From positions 248,001-312,000 of the forward strand of contig JAPEUQ010000002.1 in the NCBI GenBank assembly GCA_027946365.1: a DNA stretch of 64,000 nt. Reading direction: 5' to 3'. Origin of the DNA: Kalmusia sp. IMI 367209. Lineage: Eukaryota > Ascomycota > Dothideomycetes > Pleosporales > Didymosphaeriaceae. Positions within the stretch are counted from its first letter, which is position 1; every line of letters begins with the position of its first letter. The position numbers and the translations under genes are program-made. Under the pieces are notes generated by a model, which was not told where the DNA came from, did not search any database, and saw only the letters and a program-made list of their open reading frames with translations. Shown piece by piece: positions 43,023-52,463 of the stretch.

Positions 43023-45857
43023 ATGGTGCTCCGGAAGCAGGAAGACCTCGTTCCGCGCCCACTGTCGCATGCGACGAATAATCCTCCATATCCTACAACT
43101 CCCTCCGAAGAGCGCGTTCCCCAGCTTCCAGCCTTATCGACCAACCACGAAGATGTCTACTCTCCGGACCTCAATACGTCACCCGCATTCCAACTGAAGC
43201 CGTTAGATGAAGTGCAGAGGCGAAAAGACGATGACGACGATTCAGAATACAGCGATAACGAGTGGGATCAGTCAGATGATGACACCCCCGACGACTTGCC
43301 CGACCCTCTGAAGATCGGCGGCGGGAAGCCATTACCGGCCCCAGGTTCAGACAAGAAGAATTCGCTGCCTGATGTGTTGAAGGCTGGGCCGCCTGCCGGT
43401 GTGCCCATCAGGAAGCCTCTGGAAAAGATCTCACCCGAGCCAACCGGAGCCACATCGTCATCATACGCAAGTAATGCCTCTGGAAGCTCAGTGCCGTTGA
43501 AAACAAACAATCCGTACCTGAAAATGCAACAGACAGGCCAGAGCAATTTTGGCACTGAGAGCAGCCAGCAGGTTTGGGGTGATGCCCCAGCACAAGCCCA
43601 ACAATATAGCGAATTGGTGGAGCTGCCTAGTTTCCAGACCCCCGATACCCCCACAAATCACATGGCCAATCTTCAGTTGGAAAGCAAGAGCACTCCCGCA
43701 CCAGACTTTAAGTCGCCCGAACAGCCGCCTCTGATTGCTGTGGAAGCCGCCACCCCTCTAACGGCACACTCGGATGGAGGCTCTAACGCATCCGTAGATC
43801 TTCACCCCGGTATGGAACCCTCTTCGTTGGATGCATTCGCTCGGAGCTACGGTCAATCCAAAGACAGTAGTTTTACAAGCGATAGACAGCATACGACCGT
43901 AGAACAGCAGCCCTGGACGCAATACCAAAAGGAGAACGTGCAGCATGATTGGGCGGCAGCCGATGGAGCCGAGGCCACGATGGAAGAGAAAGAGCGCCGA
44001 CACGCGGAAACCTTCGCAGGCGCGTCACAGGCCCCTAGCCAGCCTCCGCCTGCCGCACCATCTCCCTTTGAAGAAGAGGAGGCACCTGCGCTACCTCCCA
44101 ATCGGCCTCCACCTGCGACCTCATTCCCATTTGAAGAACCTGCTCCCGCACTTCCACCGCGAAGGCCTCAGGAAGAGCAACCACCGCCCATGCCACTGCG
44201 CCCTCTAGAAACAGGCATCGTTCCTGCTGCAAGCACAGGTCCGGAATCACCAAACACAGTGATGAATAGACAAAGAAAAGAGACATACCAAATCAAGCAT
44301 ATCCGGTGGCATGATGTCAATAGGCGCGGCATCAGGACATCGCCAATTCTGACACAAAACATCAATGGTCCTTGTCCTTTACTAGCCCTAGTCAACGCCC
44401 TCGTTCTTTCCACTCCGGCTGATGTAGAGACTGCTCTTGTCGAGACTCTTCGAACTCGGGAGCAGGTCAGCCTTGGCTTGCTCCTCGATGCAGTATTTGA
44501 TGAGCTTATGTCTGGTCGCAGAGGAGATGCTGCTCAAGAATTACCCGACGTGAGTGATCTGTACAAGTTCCTTCTCGCTCTGCATACGGGTTTAAATGTG
44601 AACCCGATGTTTGTTCGAGATCCTGATGCGACAGATGGGACGTCAACACTAACACCTCTTACCGCCCGACCCGGTGCTTTCGAAAACACGCGAGACATGC
44701 GTCTATATAGGACCTTCAACTTACCACTAATGCATGGATGGCTCCCTGATCCTGGTTCCGACGCATATCGTGCTTTCGAGCGGATAGCGAAGACGTACGA
44801 AACTTCCCAATATGTACAGTTTCAGGAGGAGGAGCTCGACGCGAAGCTGCAGACTGGTGAAGCATTGACCACTGATGAACAGCAGATGTTCACGGACATC
44901 CACGCAATCAAAGAATTCTTGAACTTGTGGCCTACGCAGCTAACAACTTATGGTCTCAAGACGATGGGTGAGACCCTACAGCCCGGTCAAGTAGCTATCC
45001 TCTTCCGAAACGACCACTTTTCGACGCTGTACAAAGACCCTCGGACAAATCAATTGGTGACTCTAGTGACAGATCAGGGATATTCAAGCCACGATGAAAT
45101 TGTGTGGGAGTCGTTAGTCGACGTTAACGGCCAAGGTAGCGAGCTCTTTTCTGGCGACTTTCGCCCAGTGGGGAACAGCATCTCGCCACAAAGATGTCAG
45201 ACTCAAGCGCCCGTGCAGAGCATGCTCGACGTCGGTGACGATGAAGGCTGGACGACGGTGCAACGCCGTGGCAATCAGCAAACCTCATCCACCGGTTTAG
45301 CGCCGCCGGAGAATATCGCACCCCTCTCCCCAGGGTCGGATGTCAGTAGGGTAGAACAAGAAGACCATGATCTTGCACTAGCACTTCAGCTCCAAGAGGA
45401 AGAAGACGACCGTCATCGACGATCGCAGGAGGAGCGTCGCCGAAGAGAGAATCAACTCTCGGAAAACGCCATCTCGTCGCAAGCTCAACAGCGTACACCA
45501 AATCGACGTACGTCGCGCCCAGGCGAGACACCTCCCGTGATTCCACCACGCCGCAATAATGTCCAAACCCATCGGCCAAACAACGAGCCAGTTCCGCCTC
45601 CAACATACGAAGAGGCAGCGACGGCGCCGAATTATCTTCCACCACAAGGTCACCCTGCGAATCCGAGCGCTCCTCTCCACCCACAGAGCAGTGCTTATCA
45701 GGCGAACGCCCAAACCATACCGTCAGGGCAGCAGGTGCCGCAGGGTCGGCGGAACTCTAGGCCGAACATGCAGTATCCGGTCCGTCCGGGCAGACGGCAG
45801 AGTGGCGTGGTAGGGCCTAATACACAAGAAGAAAGGGACAAGTGCGTGGTTATGTAG
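43023..45857 (+). CDS. MINDY-family K48-ubiquitin deubiquitinase with CaaX end
   Basis: Single-exon gene, 944 aa. The first ~420 residues are disordered, Pro/Ser/acidic-rich (DDDDSEYSDNEWDQSDDDTP). The catalytic domain starts with YQIKHIRWHDVNRRGIRTSP and contains the active-site Cys in NINGPCPLLALVNAL and the His in LFRNDHFSTLYKD; TDQGYSSHDEIVWESLVDVN is also typical. MINDY enzymes cut long K48-linked ubiquitin chains (established). After the domain comes an LALALQLQEEEDD motif that fits a ubiquitin-interacting helix, then a Gln/Pro/Arg-rich tail with PPPTYEEAA. The last four residues are CVVM, a CaaX prenylation box, so membrane attachment by farnesylation is likely. Confidence 0.9.
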   Translation: MVLRKQEDLVPRPLSHATNNPPYPTTPSEERVPQLPALSTNHEDVYSPDLNTSPAFQLKPLDEVQRRKDDDDDSEYSDNEWDQSDDDTPDDLPDPLKIGGGKPLPAPGSDKKNSLPDVLKAGPPAGVPIRKPLEKISPEPTGATSSSYASNASGSSVPLKTNNPYLKMQQTGQSNFGTESSQQVWGDAPAQAQQYSELVELPSFQTPDTPTNHMANLQLESKSTPAPDFKSPEQPPLIAVEAATPLTAHSDGGSNASVDLHPGMEPSSLDAFARSYGQSKDSSFTSDRQHTTVEQQPWTQYQKENVQHDWAAADGAEATMEEKERRHAETFAGASQAPSQPPPAAPSPFEEEEAPALPPNRPPPATSFPFEEPAPALPPRRPQEEQPPPMPLRPLETGIVPAASTGPESPNTVMNRQRKETYQIKHIRWHDVNRRGIRTSPILTQNINGPCPLLALVNALVLSTPADVETALVETLRTREQVSLGLLLDAVFDELMSGRRGDAAQELPDVSDLYKFLLALHTGLNVNPMFVRDPDATDGTSTLTPLTARPGAFENTRDMRLYRTFNLPLMHGWLPDPGSDAYRAFERIAKTYETSQYVQFQEEELDAKLQTGEALTTDEQQMFTDIHAIKEFLNLWPTQLTTYGLKTMGETLQPGQVAILFRNDHFSTLYKDPRTNQLVTLVTDQGYSSHDEIVWESLVDVNGQGSELFSGDFRPVGNSISPQRCQTQAPVQSMLDVGDDEGWTTVQRRGNQQTSSTGLAPPENIAPLSPGSDVSRVEQEDHDLALALQLQEEEDDRHRRSQEERRRRENQLSENAISSQAQQRTPNRRTSRPGETPPVIPPRRNNVQTHRPNNEPVPPPTYEEAATAPNYLPPQGHPANPSAPLHPQSSAYQANAQTIPSGQQVPQGRRNSRPNMQYPVRPGRRQSGVVGPNTQEERDKCVVM

Positions 45858-46515
45858 ACGCACATTGACTTGGCTGTCTTGATGTATGCTAATTCTCGTG
45901 TTGCGTACTAGGGGTGATTGGACGTGCGACACGTTCTGTACTATTGCGTAGAAACTCGCTCAGATTTATTATTTTTGTTGGGTGGCGTTCTCGGGGGGGA
46001 TACCCTGTTTATCTTGATTCTAATTGCTCATGATGCTGCGATTGTGGGACGGGAACTGACGCTAAAGAAGCGTCGACTTCGTGCATGATTCGTATGAATT
46101 CTCCGGCGGTAGGATAATTTATACTTGTATTGGGTACGAGATGTGTGTAGGTGCACGTAGTGCCAAGCTGTAGGTTGACGTATAGCTGATTCGTGATAAT
46201 CTACCGAAGATACCTGGTTGCATGTAAAGCAGAGTAACTACCCCGAATCTATGAATTGTTTGCATACCCTGCCGACTACTAACGCACAGATGACACAAGT
46301 TACACGACGCATCCAATATCTTTCATATGGTTTATTTGCACGAGACCGTTGTTAGTATAGGCGGGTGTGGCTGAGACTTCTCGCACGACACTTGAAGGAA
46401 CTGTATGTAAGACGAATCTCACCTGCCCCCCTCAACTCAAAATATCCGTCCCTCAGTCACCCATTTAGATAGATCTACCTGTACAAAAGGGCAAAAGCAA
46501 CGGTCAATTCTTTAG
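45858..46515. other. Intergenic, nothing recognised
   Basis: About 660 bp. It holds the 3' end of the MINDY gene and the promoter of the next gene. No supported gene. Confidence 0.4.
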
Positions 46516-47583
46516 ATGGTGCCCAGCCCGCTCCCCGAACATCTGCGCGTGCTTGTCACTGGTGGCAGTGGCTTCCTTGGCGCGCATGTAGTCCATCGCC
46601 TACTTCATGAGGGCGCCGCAGCCATCGCCATTATCAGTCGCAAACCAAAACCTCTAGCCGTCGATGAGCAGTTCAATGGTCGGATATCCTATAATGCTGC
46701 TGACGTTGCGGACAAATCGGAGATCCAAGACGTCTTCACTCAGTTCAAGCCACATGCGGTCATTCATACGGCTTCTCCTCACCACACCGATGACGCCGCG
46801 ACACTAAAGCGGGCCAACATCGATGGGTCTAGAGTTTTGCTCACATGCGCCAAGAAATGTTCGGAAACACGTGCATTTGTGTTCACTTCATCTGACTCGG
46901 CGCTCGTGCCGACCCAGCAGCCGCTGTCCGAAGAGAACGCAGAGCTGTACACGGAGACCCATTACAACAATCCCTATGGTTTATCTAAGGCATTAGCCGA
47001 CCGCATGACCCTAGCAGCCAATTCTAAAGAGCTTGCCACGACCGTAATCCGTATCCCTGCAACCTATGGCGAGAACGATACCAATTTCATTCCGCAACTA
47101 CTCTCGAGCGTACGCAAAAAAGAGCACAAAATGCAAGTTGGACAAAATAAGAAGGTCTTTGAATTTCTCTATGTAAAGAAGGGCGCCGAAGCGCACGTGC
47201 TCGCTCTACGCGGCCTGTTGGACCCAGCGTCTGCCCCATCTGTCGCCGGCGAGGCCTTCTTCATCTCCGATGGCAAGCCAGAACCATTCTTTGATTTCTC
47301 GCGTAGATGCTACGCTGCTACTGGTAATCCCGTAGCCCCTAGAGATGTTATCGTCATCCCGCTGGCTGTGTTACAAACCGCCGCCTCGGTCAGCGAGTGG
47401 GCCTACAGAATATTGACACTGGGAACTATGCAGCCGAATTTACGGAGAGATAGCATCGACCATCTAGACCGGGGTGTCTGCTGGTCAATTGAAAAGGCGA
47501 AACAGAGACTAGGCTACCAGCCTATTGCTGATCAGGACGAGGCAATCAAGCGGACAATGGACTGGGCAGTGTCTTCTTTGTGA
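46516..47583 (+). CDS. 3beta-hydroxysteroid dehydrogenase / epimerase-type oxidoreductase
   Basis: Single-exon gene, 355 aa. The N-terminus carries the extended-SDR motif VLVTGGSGFLGAHVVHRLL. The catalytic pair is in YNNPYGLSKALADRM (YxxxK), preceded by FVFTSSDSALVP. VIRIPATYGENDTNFIPQLL and FEFLYVKKGAEAHVLALRGL fit the 3beta-HSD family (PF01073), which in fungi includes the C-3 sterol dehydrogenase of ergosterol synthesis. Residues near the end do not show the membrane tail of a classical Erg26, so a paralogue or secondary-metabolism enzyme is equally possible. Cofactor NAD(P) is expected. Confidence 0.8.
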   Translation: MVPSPLPEHLRVLVTGGSGFLGAHVVHRLLHEGAAAIAIISRKPKPLAVDEQFNGRISYNAADVADKSEIQDVFTQFKPHAVIHTASPHHTDDAATLKRANIDGSRVLLTCAKKCSETRAFVFTSSDSALVPTQQPLSEENAELYTETHYNNPYGLSKALADRMTLAANSKELATTVIRIPATYGENDTNFIPQLLSSVRKKEHKMQVGQNKKVFEFLYVKKGAEAHVLALRGLLDPASAPSVAGEAFFISDGKPEPFFDFSRRCYAATGNPVAPRDVIVIPLAVLQTAASVSEWAYRILTLGTMQPNLRRDSIDHLDRGVCWSIEKAKQRLGYQPIADQDEAIKRTMDWAVSSL

Positions 47584-47641
47584 AGCCATGGACTGAAACT
47601 TCGCGTCTTTGTGGCGCAAGTGTACGGGTCCTTATATATTC

Positions 47642-48100
47642 CTAACTTAGCTTGAACATGACATGCGCATGTTCTGGAAGCATCGCCTCAGTCAGAGTAA
47701 TGCTTTTCAATGTTTGGATTGTCTCTGTTAGTAGCCTAAAATCTTCAAAGTCTCTTGGCTGGCCCAACCAAACTAGTGTTCTCTTAGAATTTACATATAT
47801 GGCTTTCATCATGCGGACCTGAATTAAACGCTCACGGACGTTGTGCTGATCTATACAGATTTGATCAATCCAAGGCAGACGAGAGCATCTTTCTAGTCTG
47901 AAGTGCATGGGCCCGTCGTGTAGCTTCTGGGTGACAACTACACGCGAGCCAATCTGGTAGCCCTCATTGTCAACAATGAGTACATGATTGTCCAGAATTG
48001 ATGCGGTCCATACATGGGAGATAGATTGCCAATCTGGCCGATATTGCGCGTAGAGACGAATAGTGTGAATACGACCTCGTAAGTGCGCAGTATCGGACAT
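47642..48100 (-). CDS. Short HET-domain protein (probably truncated)
   Basis: 152 aa, ATG to stop, 58 bp from the end of the 3beta-HSD-like gene. It matches the start of the heterokaryon-incompatibility (HET) domain: YRPDWQSISHVWT, then RLPWIDQICIDQHNVRERLI, QVRMMKAIYVNSKRTLVWLG. HET domains trigger cell death upon non-self recognition in filamentous fungi (established). Usual HET proteins are several hundred residues longer, so this is either a minimal domain protein or the remnant of a larger gene cut at its 3' side. The spacing of the domain blocks seems intact. Confidence 0.75.
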   Translation of the reverse strand: MSDTAHLRGRIHTIRLYAQYRPDWQSISHVWTASILDNHVLIVDNEGYQIGSRVVVTQKLHDGPMHFRLERCSRLPWIDQICIDQHNVRERLIQVRMMKAIYVNSKRTLVWLGQPRDFEDFRLLTETIQTLKSITLTEAMLPEHAHVMFKLS

Positions 48101-48543
48101 ATAAGTTGGAAGTAATTCGAGTAATCATATCTCATCTAATTTTATTACGCCATTCTTGTACCGTACTATACCCGTAACATCCAGACTGCGAGATGATCTT
48201 GGAGTTATCACGGGGCAGCCAACCGTAGCAGGTCTTATTCAGATGGCACTAGGCAAACGGACTGGCTTCATTAAAACCCTATGATGTGATCTGAAATTCC
48301 TTTTGTACATTTGTCACTAGAATTCTGAGCGAGATATGAATGGGGAGATGTTAATGCGCAAAGATGGACGCGAACGAGTGCAGGCAGCTCAGATACTAGA
48401 CCTGTTTAAGGAAAGCGCAAGAAGTGATGTCACGCGGCACTGTCCACCCAACGTGAAGAATTCCACAATGCATTAAAAGCCAACCGATCTACCCTTAACG
48501 CGATATACTAGGTGGCGGAAGAATCTATAATTCACTACGCAAT
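48101..48543. other. Divergent promoter, HET and M24 peptidase genes
   Basis: About 440 bp shared by two genes reading outward. No further feature recognised. Confidence 0.4.
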
Positions 48544-50007
48544 ATGAAGAATAGTATGGAACATCCCGTTTTGAGGCAAGCGAAGCGCTACAACCTAACA
48601 TTCAGGGGTTTACGCGTTCTCGCTGTACTTACACTTGTGGTGATATTAGTAAGTGAAATGCCATCTCGGCTCAATTTATAGCTTATCCTTCTCTAGATAT
48701 ATCATGCCTCATTTGATACCTTCACGCATGTCATGCTCTCACGAAAATTGAGGTTTCAAAAATGCGCTATCGATACATACATCGCAACTGGTCTTGAGTT
48801 CTTGAAAAATGCAGAGCGTCCGCCTTTAGAAGAGTATATCTTACGACGAAATAACCTCGCGGAGGCACTAGCGGCAGTGGGAATCGATGCTTTTGTGGCT
48901 GAGCCGGGGTACACTTTCAGCTATTACGCAAATGTCACACAGACGCAATGGGAGCCGTGGGAGCCGGAAGAGCGACCATTTTTATTGGTCATCCAACCAT
49001 CTATTTTGGAGAATGGATCTGTGGTTGCAAATACTTCCTTCCTAGTCCCCTATTTTGAAGAGGAGCGCGCGAAGCTACTGAAGATGCCGTTTTCCGAAGA
49101 GATTGCAACCATCACATACAAAGAACATTGGAACTACTACACCACATTGTGGGAGGCATCTATCTGGGGGGATAAGCTGTCACCAGTGCTGATGGTGGAC
49201 GAGGAGATCCGAGACTACATCTCCAGAGGCTTGGCTTCGAACGGCTTTACCGTTGTTGGCCTAGGGGGAGAAGTGGAAACCGTACGCCAGAGGAAGACGA
49301 ATCGCGAAATCGAAATACTACGAGCAGTCAATACCGGAACAGTGGAGGCCATTCGTGCGATGAGAAAATGCCTGTACTGTGGTGTGACCGAAAGCGAGGT
49401 CGCAGACGTGCTAGACCGTACGCTTGAAGCGGCAGGATTACAACCCTTCTTTGATATCGTGGAGTTTGGAAAATCAGCAGCACTTCCACATGGCGGCTAT
49501 GACGGTACTAGAAGATTGGTGCCAGGCGACTTGATTCTGATCGATGTCGGTGCTCATTTGTATGGGTACAGCAGTGACGTTACCCGCACCTTCTACCCGC
49601 CGTTCTTCTCGTATCCTCCCCCTACTCATCACAACATCACCGAACAGCTTCGCGTCTGGAGCATTGTACTCGAAGCTCAAACAGCTTCGGTAGAAGCTAT
49701 GGTTTCTAATGCGACTGCTGCCTCAATTGACATTGCTGCGCGCCACGTCATCGAGGCTGCAGGCTATGGAAAATACTTCACTCACCGGCTTGGACACAGC
49801 ATTGGTATCAAAGCTCACGAAAGTCCATACTTGAACAAAGGAAACTTCATATCAACTTTGAGACCGGGCATGGTCTTCACGAGCGAGCCTGGAGTATACA
49901 TTTTGGATGAGTTCGGCGTCAGACACGAAGACGTTCTGGTGGTGAGAGACACGGGCGAAGCGGAGAACATCAGTGGAGGCTTCGCTAAGAGCCCCTGGGA
50001 ACCTTAA
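48544..50007 (+). CDS. Membrane-anchored M24 metallopeptidase (Xaa-Pro aminopeptidase / creatinase type)
   Basis: Exons 48544-48648 and 48697-50007 (471 aa), intron GTAAGT/CTAG of 48 nt. The short first exon adds MKNSMEHPVLRQAKRY and a hydrophobic helix (LRVLAVLTLVVILIYHASF), a type II membrane anchor. The creatinase N-lobe has AEALAAVGIDAFVAEPGYT. The M24 domain keeps the metal ligands: two Asp in LILIDVGAHLYGYSSDVTRT, His in FTHRLGHSIGIKAHE, Glu in VFTSEPGVYI and Glu in VRHEDVLVV. So it should bind two metal ions and cleave Xaa-Pro-type bonds. The location (secretory or vacuolar lumen) is inferred from the anchor. Several N-x-S/T sites agree with a lumenal domain. Confidence 0.88.
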
Positions 50008-50533
50008 TCATTGGTGATGTTCGGGTACATAATCATTGATATGTACCTGATGAAGAAAACAAGCGAAAAGCTTGCAGGGAAGGAGCTGAAGTAAGCACTT
50101 GTTAGAACTACACCTCAACGGAGACATTTGCGGAGACATATACGCTCACCTCTACACTAAGCTCAAGTCGCTAAGCAGACAGTCAGTGCACCATAATAGG
50201 ATTAAAGCAGAATCCTAATCCTAACAGCGTGCTTTCATTGGAGAGTAAACTAGTGTTGAAACTTTAGGATTGTTCCTATGCCGCACTGACTGTCTCCTCG
50301 GCGACTTTTGCTTTGTATGCTAAATCGCTCCTCTATTATTGAAAACGGCACAATGACAGAGATATATAATAAACGCTATGTTCAAATACAAGCGTACAAA
50401 AGGCTCCGAGTATTGTCACGGGTCATTTTACCGACGACTTCAATTTTTGAGTACAGGGATTCATTAAAGACAGGAAATCAATACGCAGTGTATAGAAGAG
50501 TCTTCAGCTCAGTGCTGTTCATACAAGCTAGAA
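50008..50533. other. Intergenic carrying a MITE-like element
   Basis: This 526 bp gap between the M24 gene and the P450 gene contains the inverted-repeat element annotated separately at 50165-50307. No other feature seen. Confidence 0.45.
50165..50307. mobile_element. MITE-like element with 25-bp terminal inverted repeats
   Basis: The left end (50165-50189, AAGTCGC...AGACAGTCAGTGC) and the right end (50283-50307) are inverted repeats matching at about 22 of 25 positions, with 13 consecutive matching bases on the inner side. Similarity may extend a few bases further out. The ~143-bp element has no coding capacity, which fits a miniature inverted-repeat transposable element. Target-site duplication is unclear. 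It lies about 230 bp before the P450 start codon. Confidence 0.6.
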
Positions 50534-52274
50534 ATGGCAGGGTTCATAACTGCCGCCTTTGTAGCTTGTATTGGCATAGCAGGCTCATACGTTTTCAATG
50601 TTCTAGCATACAGAAAACGCATGCGCGGGGCCGTCCCCGTTCCAGGGCCGAAAGGTTAGCAATTACGAGTAACCATTCCTAGTAGCGCTAAGAGAATTAG
50701 GTGTACCTATACTCGGTAACATTTTTGATATGCCCAAGGACAGCCAACTGATTCCAGTCTTCAACAAATGGTATCGGGAATACGGCGATGTTGTTTCCTT
50801 CCGAATCCTTGGCGTCAATCAAGTTGTTTTGAATACTGAAAAAGCTGCAAACGATCTGTTTGTTCAACGCGGAAACAACTACTCTGATCGTGGAGCCCCA
50901 ACAGCTGTTGCAGAAGGGATATCGAAAGGAAGAATAACGGCCCTCATCGATCGAACTGGTAAGACTCTTACTGTTAGGACTCTAAGTTCAGTTTACATAT
51001 TGTGTTAGATACCTGGCGTCAACATCGGAAACTCTTACATAACGTCCTCTCCGGGCCAGCAACGACACGATATGAGCCCTTCATTGAGTTGGAAGCTACA
51101 TACACACTCTACGACCTCTTAACAAGTCCTAAAGCTTTCTCAGATCATTTAGAGCGCTATGCGTACGGCATTGTCTTCCGTGTCGGACTTGGTCGCAGGG
51201 TTAAAGACTTGAATGACTACGTTGTCAAAGAATCTCTTAAAGGCACAGACGATGTCCTTAAAGCATTCCGACCTGACAAATTTGCAAGCAACATATGGCC
51301 CCTACTCATTCGGGCGCCTGACTGGCTTGTACCCTCAAATAAGATACTCAAGAACCAAGTCGCACGCACTGAGAAATTAATCCAGTTGATGGCCAAAGAT
51401 CTCAAAGCTGGGATGCGCGATGGGTCGGCTCCTGAATCTCTTCAGAGGTGGTTTCTGGAACACATACACGAATTTGATCTCACTGAAGAGCATGGATCAT
51501 GGATTTTCATGTCACTCATTAGCGCTGGTACACGCTCGCCTTACAATGCGTTGATGAGCCATGTAATTGCTATGATGCAGCACCCTGGGTGGCAGCGCAA
51601 GATTCAAGAAGAGGTCGACCGCGTCGTCGGCAAAGACAGGTTGCCGAATTTCCAAGATATACCGAATCTACCGACGGTGAGGGCGGCCATCAAGGAAGGA
51701 ATCCGGTATCGATCTATCGTGGCAGAAATTGGTATTCCGCACAAGCTAGACAGGGATGACTTTTACAACGGATTGTTCATCCCCAAGGGAACGATTCTAC
51801 ACGCGAACTACAGGTATGTTAACATCTATGCACTTTGGTGATGCAAGTCTGCTGAACATCCTAAGTGCTATCCTCTCCGACCCAGAGCTTTACCCTGATG
51901 GCCCTGTCTATAATCCAGCGCGTTGGCTCGATCCATCCTATCCAACCTACAAAGAACCCCTCACGGTCTATCCAAGTCTCCAAGGGTTCACCTCCTTTGG
52001 CTACGGCCGCCGTGCCTGCCCTGCCTCAAATTTCACCGAGCGAGCACTCACCGTCATGGTAGCGCGGCTTGCGTGGGCCTTTGATATTAAGCAGACAGTA
52101 GATCCAGAGACGAAAATGGTCTTGCCGTTAAATATCAGATACGAGCCTACACCGAATCCTAAGCCTTTGCCTTTTCCCGCCACGTTCGTGGTCAGAGATC
52201 AAGGGAGAGCAGAGATGATTAGGACGCAAGAGGAAAAGGAGAGACTGGCGGATCCACTGTTGAGAGAGAAGTAG
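50534..52274 (+). CDS. Cytochrome P450 monooxygenase
   Basis: Exons 50534-50654, 50701-50958, 51009-51813 and 51866-52274 (530 aa). An N-terminal anchor (MAGFITAAFVACIGIAGSY) precedes the proline hinge VPVPGPKG. The ExxR motif is KEGIR, the C-helix WRQHRK, and the heme loop FGYGRRACPAS, whose Cys ligands the iron. The I-helix motif normally AGxDT is here SAGTRSP, without the acidic residue and Thr that help split oxygen. The overall pattern resembles fungal P450s of the O-methylsterigmatocystin-oxidoreductase-like type, substrate unknown. It is an ER membrane protein that needs a reductase partner. It stands alone, without an obvious biosynthetic cluster. Confidence 0.9.
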
Positions 52275-52463
52275 CAGCTTATCCGTTCATGAGCGTTTAT
52301 AGTTTCGCAAACATTGTAAAGCAATGTAGTATATACGATGAACTGAGACTCGAAGGGTTGAATCTCGGGGAAGGCACACAGCATGTAAACGATCTCGAAC
52401 ATTCTTCTCTTCTGCCTGCATACTCGTGGCCATTATATGGAAAAGATCTTTGTATTCTATGCT

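Noticed and set aside
46516..52274. Secondary-metabolite cluster (3beta-HSD-like, P450, M24 peptidase)
   Set aside because: No backbone enzyme (PKS, NRPS, terpene cyclase), transporter or transcription factor nearby; neighbours are housekeeping or unrelated.
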